9,609 bases of DNA from Vulcanimicrobiota bacterium (GTDB lineage Bacteria > Vulcanimicrobiota > Vulcanimicrobiia > Vulcanimicrobiales > Vulcanimicrobiaceae): assembly GCA_019233415.1 (NCBI GenBank), contig JAFAMK010000295.1, positions 1 through 9,609 on the forward strand, given 5' to 3'. The notes under the pieces were generated by a model. That model worked only from the letters and a program-made list of their open reading frames with translations, did not search any database and had not been told where the DNA came from. Numbering within the stretch: the first letter of the stretch is position 1; every line of letters begins with the position of its first letter. This document shows, in pieces, positions 1 to 5,699 of the stretch. Made by a program: the position numbers and the translations under genes.

Positions 1-1
1 C

Positions 2-958
2 TGGCAGATCGCGTTCCTGATCGCCGCGCCCGTCGTCGGCGCGGTGCTCGGCGTGCTGATCGTGCCGGCGGCGCAGATGATGTTCGAGACCGAGCTGCAC
101 CAGGTCGAGCGCGCGATCGACCGGCTCGCGCCGGGGGAACTCGTCGGCGGTGCGATCGGCCTGGTCACCGGCCTCGTCATCGCGTTCCTGGTCAAGAGCA
201 TCCTGTTCGAGTTCGTCGCATTCGCCGGGGCGACGGGCGGCTACATCGCGATCGCGCTCTACCTCGTCCTATCGGTCTTCGCGGCGTTCCTCGGCGCCCG
301 CGTCGGCGCGAAGCAGCGCGTCGCGATCGGCCGCATCGCGGCGGCACCGGCCGGCGGCAGCGGCGGCGAGCCGAAGATCCTCGACACCTCGGTCATCATC
401 GACGGGCGCGTCCTCGACATCGTGCGCAGCGGCTTCCTCGAAGGGCCGCTGCTGCTGCCGCGCTTCGTCCTGCGCGAGCTGCAGCTGATCGCGGACAGCG
501 GCGACCCGCTCAAGCGCACGCGCGGCCGGCGCGGGCTCGAACTCCTCTCGGCGCTGCAGACCGCGGCGCCGATCGAGATCGTCGAGCGCGACCCCGAAGA
601 GATCGCGCAGGTCGACGCCAAGCTGGTCCGTCTCGCGCAGGAGCGCGGCGCGAAGCTGGTGACCAACGACTTCAACCTCAACCGCGTCGCGCAGGTCGAG
701 GGCGTCGCCGTCCTCAACATCAACGAGCTGGCGAACGCGCTCAAGCCGGTGCTGCTCCCCGGCGAAGAACTGCGCGTCAACGTGATCCGCGAGGGCCGCG
801 AGTCGCACCAGGGCGTCGGCTACCTCGACGACGGCACGATGATCGTCATCGAGAACGGCCGCCGCCTGATCGGCGAAACCGTCGAGGTCGCGGTGACGAG
901 CGCGCTGCAAACCAACGCCGGCCGCATGATCTTCGCCCGCCCGAAACAGCGCGCGTGA
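2..958 (+). CDS. PIN/TRAM-domain membrane protein, YacL-like (5' end outside window)
   Basis: The reading frame is open from the first bases of the window, so the true start lies upstream; the first in-window start codon is GTG at 44 (residue 1 below). Hydrophobic stretches at 2-60, about residues 35-56 and 65-86 look like membrane helices, as in Bacillus YacL. A PIN nuclease-like domain follows (about 111-230): the opening motif KILDTSVIIDGR with D114, then E145, D191 and D209 in VTNDFN, a plausible complete set of acidic metal ligands. A TRAM domain, a small RNA-binding beta-barrel, fills about 238-300. The family is membrane-anchored and thought to act on RNA, but its substrate is not settled. 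The stop codon overlaps the ispD start (GTGA, 955-958), so the two are probably translationally coupled. Family assignment is firm; biochemical role is inferred. Confidence 0.9.
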   Translation, partial: WQIAFLIAAPVVGAVLGVLIVPAAQMMFETELHQVERAIDRLAPGELVGGAIGLVTGLVIAFLVKSILFEFVAFAGATGGYIAIALYLVLSVFAAFLGARVGAKQRVAIGRIAAAPAGGSGGEPKILDTSVIIDGRVLDIVRSGFLEGPLLLPRFVLRELQLIADSGDPLKRTRGRRGLELLSALQTAAPIEIVERDPEEIAQVDAKLVRLAQERGAKLVTNDFNLNRVAQVEGVAVLNINELANALKPVLLPGEELRVNVIREGRESHQGVGYLDDGTMIVIENGRRLIGETVEVAVTSALQTNAGRMIFARPKQRA

Positions 959-1917
959 TCTGGGGGGCGGTCATTGTCGCTGCCGGGCGCGGGACGCGCT
1001 TCGGGGGGCCGAAGCAACTCGTCGAGGTTGCCGGGAAGCCGATGCTCGCATGGTCGATCGAGGTCTTCGCCTCGATGCCGGAGATCGCCGAGCTGGTCGT
1101 CGTGACCGAGCCGGAGTTCGTCGAGCGGGTCGAGGCGATCGTCCACCCGCGCGTGCGCTACGCGACGGCGCTCGTCGTGCGCGGCGGCGCCGACCGCCAG
1201 GCCAGCGTGCGCCACGGCATCGAGGCCCTTTCCGACGAGGTCGCCGCGGTGCTCGTCCACGACGGGGCGCGGCCGCTGGTCCAGGCGGAGGAGATTCGCG
1301 CCGGGATGCGACCGGTGCGGCCGGGAACGGCGTCGCTGCTCGCGACCCCCGTCGTCGACACGATCAAGATCGCCGATGAGGATGGCAAGGTTGTGCGCAC
1401 GCTCGACCGCGCGACGCTGTGGGCCGCGCAGACGCCGCAGTTCGCGACCGCGCGCGACCTGCGCCGCGCGCACGCCGAGGCCGTGCGCCACGGCGCGCCG
1501 CCGGCGACCGACGACGCCGCGCTGCTCGAACGCGCCGGGCTCGACGTCGTCGTCGTTCAAGGCTCGCCGGAGAACTTCAAGGTGACGCTGCCCGGCGACC
1601 GCGTGCGCGCCGAAGCGCTGCTGCGCGAGCGACCCGACGGCGGCAGCGAGGAAGAGATTTTGCTGGTCGAGTGCTACGTCGACCCGCGCGCGGTCGATGC
1701 CGTGCTGCTGGAACTCGAAGGGCGCGACGCGCGGGTCGACGAGATCGACCGCGATCTGCCGAGCGCGACGATCGTGCGCGCCTACGCGACGAACGCCGGT
1801 CTGCGCGGCTTCGGCTCGCGGCTGCACGCACTCGCCGGCGAGGACGCGCTGTTCACCGCGCACCTCTCGCACCACGCGCCGCGCAGCGCCCCACCGCTGG
1901 AGCGCAACCACGAGTGA
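955..1917 (+). CDS. ispD: 2-C-methyl-D-erythritol 4-phosphate cytidylyltransferase with extra C-terminal EF-G domain V-like domain
   Basis: IspD joins MEP and CTP to give CDP-ME, the third step of the cytosolic MEP isoprenoid pathway. Residues 1-222 carry the family signatures: nucleotide-binding VAAGRGTRFGGPKQL (R15, K20), VHDGARP around D103, DTIKI, TLDRATLWAAQTPQ, TDDAALLE and the closing NFKVTLPGD. The usual protein is about 230 residues; this one is 320. The additional part (about 234-314) is not an IspD element and resembles the C-terminal domain V of elongation factor G (see separate entry). The GTG start is preferred because the catalytic glycine loop follows within a few residues and the codon overlaps the upstream stop; no clear Shine-Dalgarno is seen, which suits coupled translation. 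It overlaps ispF by four bases. Confidence 0.95.
   Translation: MIWGAVIVAAGRGTRFGGPKQLVEVAGKPMLAWSIEVFASMPEIAELVVVTEPEFVERVEAIVHPRVRYATALVVRGGADRQASVRHGIEALSDEVAAVLVHDGARPLVQAEEIRAGMRPVRPGTASLLATPVVDTIKIADEDGKVVRTLDRATLWAAQTPQFATARDLRRAHAEAVRHGAPPATDDAALLERAGLDVVVVQGSPENFKVTLPGDRVRAEALLRERPDGGSEEEILLVECYVDPRAVDAVLLELEGRDARVDEIDRDLPSATIVRAYATNAGLRGFGSRLHALAGEDALFTAHLSHHAPRSAPPLERNHE
1654..1896 (+). other. EF-G domain V-like (EFG_C fold) module fused to IspD
   Basis: This is the segment encoding IspD residues 234-314. By eye it aligns without large gaps to the C-terminal domain of EF-G. EILLVECYVDP matches the EPIM-VEV strand, and AVDAVLLELEGRDARVDEID matches the helix and turn GDVIGDLSRRRG-LKG. 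TIVRAYATNAGLRGFGSRLH matches the V-P-LSEMFGYAT-LRS segment, and EDALFTAHLSHH matches R-SYTMEF--Y. The beta-alpha-beta-beta-alpha-beta order of a ferredoxin-like fold is kept. The same fold occurs in TetM, BipA and the DUF1949 domain of YigZ/IMPACT, so kinship with any of these is possible. No stop or frame change separates it from IspD and third-position G/C bias continues, so it is part of the protein. Its function here is unknown. Confidence 0.7.
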
Positions 1918-2435
1918 GCGGACCGCACCTGCGCGTCGGCCACGGCTTCGACGCGCACCGGCTCGTCGAGGGCCGGCCGTTCGTCCTCGGCGGCGTGCGG
2001 ATCGAGTACGAGAAGGGTCCGCTCGGGCACAGCGACGCCGACGTCCTGCTGCACGCGATCAGCGATGCGCTGCTCGGCGCGTGCGCGCTGGGTGACCTCG
2101 GCGCTCACTTTCCCGACTCGGACCCGCAGTGGAAAGGAGCCGATTCGTCGCGGCTCCTCGCCGCCTGTCACGAACTCGCGGTACGGCACGGCTGGACGAT
2201 AGCCAACGTCGACGCGACGGTCGTCGTTCAGCAGCCTAGGCTTTCACCGTACGTGCCGATGATGCGCGACGCGATCGCCGACGTGCTCGGCCTCGACGTC
2301 GCGCGCATCAGCGTGAAGGCGAAGACGAGCGAAGGGATGGGCTACACGGGTGACGGGACGGGGATTGCGGCGTACGCGGTCGTCCTCGTCGAGACCCTCG
2401 AACGGCGCGAACCAGATCACAGCGCTTTCACCTGA
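1914..2435 (+). CDS. ispF: 2-C-methyl-D-erythritol 2,4-cyclodiphosphate synthase
   Basis: IspF cyclises CDP-ME 2-phosphate to MEcPP with release of CMP, two steps after IspD in the MEP pathway; known enzymes are zinc-dependent trimers. The product is 173 residues, slightly longer than the usual 155-160. The zinc ligands are visible as D13 and H15 in GHGFDAHRL and H47 in LGHSDADVLLHAISDALLGA. HFPDSD, the QQPRLSPYVPMM segment and the KAKTSEGMGYTG loop with the conserved Thr-Ser-Glu are also present. The usual GEGI of the C-terminal signature reads GTGI here, a minor departure. The GTG start overlaps the ispD stop by four bases; GGAG at 1899-1902, 11 bases upstream, may help initiation. The same frame is open far upstream inside ispD, but that part is shadow. 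The 3' end overlaps a possible opposite-strand gene by 19 bases. Confidence 0.95.
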   Translation: MSGPHLRVGHGFDAHRLVEGRPFVLGGVRIEYEKGPLGHSDADVLLHAISDALLGACALGDLGAHFPDSDPQWKGADSSRLLAACHELAVRHGWTIANVDATVVVQQPRLSPYVPMMRDAIADVLGLDVARISVKAKTSEGMGYTGDGTGIAAYAVVLVETLERREPDHSAFT

Positions 2436-2608
2436 AGCTCCTCGGCGTAGATCTCGCCGGCGACCAGCACGGCTTCGCGCTGGCGGCGGCGGGCGGTCAG
2501 CTCGTCTGCCCACACCCCGGCCGCGGCGAGTTCCGCTGCGATGGCCGAGAGTTCGGCCAGGAAGCGGAGAGCGCCGACGACGCGTCGCGAATCGGACGTG
2601 CTGTTCAT
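2417..2608 (-). CDS. hypothetical 63-residue protein
   Basis: This small ORF fills the gap between ispF and the LuxR-type regulator, 90 bases downstream of the regulator stop and on the same strand. It starts with ATG at 2608 and ends with TGA, overlapping the last 19 bases of ispF tail to tail. In favour of its being real: about 85% of its codons end in G or C, like the neighbouring genes, and no other good candidate occupies this gap. The product is rich in Ala, Leu, Glu and Arg and would be mostly helical (for example LRFLAELSAIAAELAAAG); no signal peptide, membrane segment or known motif is recognised. Against it: no clear Shine-Dalgarno lies upstream, and high-GC DNA readily yields ORFs this long. 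Function unknown. Confidence 0.4.
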   Translation of the reverse strand: MNSTSDSRRVVGALRFLAELSAIAAELAAAGVWADELTARRRQREAVLVAGEIYAEELQVKAL

Positions 2609-2650
2609 GTGCCAAGGCTACGGCAGTCCGTGCGCGCGCAGAATCCGGGG

Positions 2651-2680
2651 CGGTACCGATGTTGAGGCGTGCCGGTACGG
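2651..2680. repeat. paired CGGTACCG / CGGTACGG octamers
   Basis: CGGTACCG (2651-2658, itself a perfect palindrome) recurs as CGGTACGG at 2673-2680, 22 bases apart start to start, about two helical turns. The two copies can also be read as a 6-bp inverted repeat (GTACCG/CGGTAC, 14-base loop). They lie in the non-coding gap between the LuxR-type gene stop and the 63-residue ORF. This could be an operator or a weak hairpin. There is no T-run, so it does not look like a standard terminator. Chance occurrence is quite possible. Confidence 0.25.
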
Positions 2681-2698
2681 AGACTACGTACTGTCCGG

Positions 2699-5452
2699 CT
2701 ACTTGGTTGGGGTGGTCGGGGCTCCGGCCTCGTCGAGGAGACGCGCGAGAGCGGCCCGGTTCGCGACACCCAGCTTGCGGTAGATCGACGCGATGTGCGT
2801 CTCCACGGTCCGCTCGGAGATGACGAGCGCGTCGGCGATCGCGCGGGTGGCCTGACCGGCGGCGACCAGCTCGGCGATTTCGCGCTCGCGCCCGGTCAGG
2901 GTCGCCTCGCCGCGGCGGCGCGGCGCGGCCTTCGCGGTCTCGGTCAGCCGGCGGACCTCGCCCGTCGCGCCGATCGTGCGGAACAGCGCGACGGCGTCGG
3001 CGGTGCGGCCGGCGAGCTCGAGCGCGAACGCCTCATCGATCCGCCAGCCGGCGGCGCGGAACGCCTTGGCGGCCTGGTCCGCGAACGCCAGCGCGTCGTC
3101 GCGGCGGCGCTTGCGCTGCGCCTCGCGCGCGTCGGCGAGGGCGAGGAAGCCGCGCGCGGGGTGCGCGCCGTCGCGCTCGGCGACGGCCATGAGCGCGGCG
3201 CGCGCCGCCGCGCGCACCTCCGGATCGGCGCAGCGGCTCGCGGCGTCGTGGAGCCAGTAGGGCGGATCGGCGTGCGTGACGACGGGGAACGCGCGCGCGA
3301 CGAGCGCGGCGGCCTCGGCGGTGCGGCCCGCGCGGACCAGGTCGTGCGCGACGGCGCCGGCGAGGACGGCCGCGGCCGGCGCGTCGGCTTCGTCCAGCGC
3401 GGAGCGCACCATCGCCAGCGCCTGCTCGCGCAGCGCCGGATCGTCGAGCCCGCCGAGCGTCGCGCGGCGCAGCGCGATCCCGAGCGCCCAGCGCACGACG
3501 GTCCCGACGTCGTGCCGGATCGTCTCGGCGCGCGACAGGTGCGCCGTCGTCGCGGCGGCGTCGCCGGCGAGCAGCTCGCACAGCGCCGCGTTCTGCGAGA
3601 GCCACGCGACGAAGCGCAGGTTCTTCGTGCTCTGCGCGACCGCCAGACCTTCGCCGTAGAGCGCGCGCGCCGTCGCGATCGGCCCGTACGACAGCTCGAC
3701 GTTGGCGTGGTTGTTCAGCGCGCGAACGAGCACGTCGAAATCTTTGCGCTCGCGCGCGAGCTGCTGCGCCTCGGCGAAGCGCGCGCGCGCCTCGTCGGCG
3801 CGGCCGAGGATGCCGAGACAGTACGCGTAGTTGCCGGCGAAGCGCGCCGCCGAGGCGGACTCGGCGCGCGCGACGAGCTGGTCGGCGCGCTGCAGGTGCC
3901 CGAGCGCCTCTTCGGCGCGGCCGCGCGCGGTCAGCAGCCCCGCGGTCATCGTCTCCGCGTCGAACCGCATCGCGGAGTCTTCGTCCTCGAGGCGGGTCAC
4001 GACCGCGAGCGCTTCGCGCAGGCTCTCGTCGTAGCGGCCCTGGTCGAAGAGCAGGTATGCCTTGCGCAGCGCGAGCCGGTTCGCGTCCGGATCGCCGGCG
4101 AGTGCCGCGATCGCGTCGGAGAGCCGCTCGACGGCGCTCGCGACCTCGCCGGTCGCGTAGAGCGCCTCGGCCGCTTTTTCCGCGAGTAGTCCGCGCTGGA
4201 ACGGGTCCTGCGCGACCTCGAACGCGCGCTCGTAGTGGCGCGCTGCGTCGGCGTACGCGAACAGCGCGACGGCGCGGTCGCCGGCGCGTTCGTTCCAGCC
4301 GATCGCGTGCTCGACGTCGCGCGCGCGCCAGGCATGTTCCGCGATCGCGGTGATGTCGAGCGGCTCTTCGTGCGCGAGCGCCTCCGCGACGCGCGCGTGC
4401 AGCGCGCGCGCCTCCGCGCGCAGCAGCTCTGCGTAGACGGCCTCGCGCGTGATCGCGTGGCGGAACGCGAACGTGTCGCCGTGCACGTCGTCGGCTTCCT
4501 CGACGACGAGCTGCAGGTCGCGCGCGCGGCGCAGCGCGGCGAAGACCGCGACTGGCTTCAGTTCGGTCAGCCGCGCGACGAAGTCGGCCGAGAAACGGCG
4601 CCCGAGCACGGCCGCGTGCAGGAGCACGTCGCGGTCGCGCTCGGGGAGCGCGGCGAAGCGCTCGCGCACGGTGACGCGGATGCTGGCCGGGACGGCGACG
4701 CTCGTGTTGTCGCGGTCGCGCCGTTCGAGCGCGCCGCGCAGCAGCTCCTCGGCGAACAGCGGTCGCCCTTCGGCGAGCTCGCGAATCTGCAGCAACGCCT
4801 GCGCCGGCAGCGTGCGGTCGATCTCGGCGAGCGCGACGCGCAGCACGCGGTCGACGTCGTCGGCGCGCAGCGGTTCGAGCGCGATCGTGTCCTCGGCCTC
4901 GCGTTCGAGTGCGGCCAGGACGCGCACGCGCTCGGCTTCGCCGCCGTCGTCGGTCCGGTACGTCGCGACGAACGTGACCGACTCGTTCGCGAGCCGGCGC
5001 GCAAGGTAGCGCAGCAGCTCGATCGTTCCGCCGTCGGCCCAGTGCAGGTCTTCCAGCAGCACGAGGAGCCCGTGCGGCGCGGCGCCCGCGAGCGAGGAGA
5101 ACGTCGCGGCGACCGAGGCGAAGCGTCGCGCCTTCTCGTCGGCCTCGGCGCCGCCGGCGTGCTCTTCGCGTTCGAGCCCGGCATCGGCGCCGAGCGCGTC
5201 GAGCGCCTCGACGATCGCGGCGTACGGCGCGTTCGCGTACTCGCGCACGGTGCCGACGACGGTCTGCATCCCGTCCCGCGCGACCGCGGCGACGAACTCC
5301 GAGACGAGCCGCGTCTTGCCGACCCCCGCTTCGCCGCGCACGATGACGAGCGCCGACCGGCGCGCGGCGGTGCGCCGCGCGCGTGCGGTGAGATGGGCCA
5401 ATTCGTTGCGGCGGCCGACGAGCTCGCGGCAGAAGACGCCCGAGGAGATCAT
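2699..5452 (-). CDS. LuxR-family transcriptional regulator with N-terminal AAA-type ATPase (LAL/MalT-like)
   Basis: With the ATG at 5452 the product is 917 residues, typical of large ATP-binding LuxR regulators. LVGRRNEL (11-18) opens an AAA_16-like NTPase module; Walker A is GEAGVGKTR (40-48) and Walker B VLLEDLHWAD (131-140). A long Ala-rich helical middle, about 390-840, looks TPR-like. The C-terminus is a classic LuxR/GerE helix-turn-helix from TLTGREREIAELVAAG (about 851) through ISERTVETHIASIYRKLGV. Such proteins sense a ligand or partner through the central part and bind DNA with the tail. Upstream in-frame starts exist at 5491 (ATG) and 5554 (GTG), but those extra 34 codons lose the G/C third-position bias. 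A GAAGG lies 12 bases before the 5452 start. It interrupts an otherwise conserved operon and is divergent from the gltX group, so it may control that group or itself. The ligand is unknown. Confidence 0.9.
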   Translation of the reverse strand: MISSGVFCRELVGRRNELAHLTARARRTAARRSALVIVRGEAGVGKTRLVSEFVAAVARDGMQTVVGTVREYANAPYAAIVEALDALGADAGLEREEHAGGAEADEKARRFASVAATFSSLAGAAPHGLLVLLEDLHWADGGTIELLRYLARRLANESVTFVATYRTDDGGEAERVRVLAALEREAEDTIALEPLRADDVDRVLRVALAEIDRTLPAQALLQIRELAEGRPLFAEELLRGALERRDRDNTSVAVPASIRVTVRERFAALPERDRDVLLHAAVLGRRFSADFVARLTELKPVAVFAALRRARDLQLVVEEADDVHGDTFAFRHAITREAVYAELLRAEARALHARVAEALAHEEPLDITAIAEHAWRARDVEHAIGWNERAGDRAVALFAYADAARHYERAFEVAQDPFQRGLLAEKAAEALYATGEVASAVERLSDAIAALAGDPDANRLALRKAYLLFDQGRYDESLREALAVVTRLEDEDSAMRFDAETMTAGLLTARGRAEEALGHLQRADQLVARAESASAARFAGNYAYCLGILGRADEARARFAEAQQLARERKDFDVLVRALNNHANVELSYGPIATARALYGEGLAVAQSTKNLRFVAWLSQNAALCELLAGDAAATTAHLSRAETIRHDVGTVVRWALGIALRRATLGGLDDPALREQALAMVRSALDEADAPAAAVLAGAVAHDLVRAGRTAEAAALVARAFPVVTHADPPYWLHDAASRCADPEVRAAARAALMAVAERDGAHPARGFLALADAREAQRKRRRDDALAFADQAAKAFRAAGWRIDEAFALELAGRTADAVALFRTIGATGEVRRLTETAKAAPRRRGEATLTGREREIAELVAAGQATRAIADALVISERTVETHIASIYRKLGVANRAALARLLDEAGAPTTPTK

Positions 5453-5527
5453 GGTCCCAACGTACCTTCGACGAATTTCCGGCAGACGCATGGTTCGGTG
5501 GGGTCGGACACGAAGCGGCCGTGCGCT
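5453..5527. promoter_or_regulatory. divergent intergenic region between LuxR-type regulator and the acidic ORF/gltX group
   Basis: About 75 bases separate the two divergent starts, and this stretch is visibly less G/C-biased than the flanking genes. Promoters for both directions should lie here or just inside the flanking genes. No convincing -35/-10 pair is seen: TATGGT at 5527-5532 (plus) and TACGTT (minus, just before the regulator start) are only weak candidates without good partners. GAAGG at 5465-5469 on the minus strand is the likely ribosome binding site of the regulator. Confidence 0.5.
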
Positions 5528-5662
5528 ATGGTTCTCGAACTGAACGAACTCCACGACCGGTACGGCATTTTCGCCAGTGGTATGCCGGGCAAGCCGATCG
5601 GTCCGGACACGGGCGACGGCGGCGGCGACGAGCCCGACGAGGAAGAGGAAGACGAAGAGTAG
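5528..5662 (+). CDS. small acidic protein or Glu-codon-rich leader peptide
   Basis: This ORF of 44 codons begins with ATG at 5528 and ends with TAG at 5660-5662, 21 bases before gltX and in the same frame. The first half (LNELHDRYGIFASGM) is mixed; the middle is Gly/Pro-rich (GKPIGPDTGDGGG) and the end is DEPDEEEEDEE. Seven of the last eleven codons are Glu and three are Asp. About 77% of codons end in G or C, compatible with coding. No strong Shine-Dalgarno is present (GAAG at 5512-5515 is weak). An internal ATG at 5582 is an alternative start. There is no Cys, signal peptide or membrane segment. I do not recognise a family. Because the Glu run sits directly before the glutamyl-tRNA synthetase gene and a start-codon hairpin, a role as a regulatory leader is attractive. 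A free-standing disordered acidic protein is the alternative. Confidence 0.6.
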   Translation: MVLELNELHDRYGIFASGMPGKPIGPDTGDGGGDEPDEEEEDEE

Positions 5663-5672
5663 CCGAGGCTAA

Positions 5673-5699
5673 TTTCGAGGCGGATGGACCGCCTCGAGA
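5673..5699 (+). promoter_or_regulatory. hairpin enclosing the gltX start codon
   Basis: TCGAGGCGG (5675-5683) and CCGCCTCGA (5689-5697) form a perfect 9-bp, GC-rich stem around the five-base loop ATGGA, which contains the gltX start codon (5684-5686). One G-U pair and one more A-U pair extend the stem to 5673/5699. The only Shine-Dalgarno-like sequence for gltX, GAGG at 5677-5680, is inside the left arm, so the folded RNA should hide it. CGAGGC also occurs at 5664-5669 and could pair with the right arm as a weaker alternative. Folding and function are inferred; the pairing itself is seen in the sequence. Confidence 0.6.

Noticed and set aside
820..1911. 363-codon minus-strand ORF opposite ispD
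   Set aside because: Shadow of ispD, including its added domain; low-complexity Arg-rich product.
2609..2698. Rho-independent terminator after the LuxR-type gene
   Set aside because: Only a 6-bp inverted repeat with a long loop and no T-run is present.
2541..2783. 80-codon plus-strand ORF in the ispF-regulator gap
   Set aside because: It mostly overlaps the better-biased minus-strand ORF and the regulator's DNA-binding end, its codon bias is poor and it has no ribosome binding site.
5453..5554. N-terminal extension of the LuxR-type regulator to GTG 5554
   Set aside because: The extra codons lose the third-position G/C bias, extend into the acidic ORF and precede the family's usual beginning; ATG 5452 is preferred.
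2669..5662. Long plus-strand ORFs (2669-4189 and 4235-5662) opposite the LuxR-type gene
   Set aside because: They are Arg/Ala/Gly-rich with no recognisable domains and mirror a gene with clear Walker and LuxR motifs. This is typical of antisense frames in high-GC DNA. Only the last 44 codons of the second, beyond the regulator start, are kept as a candidate gene.
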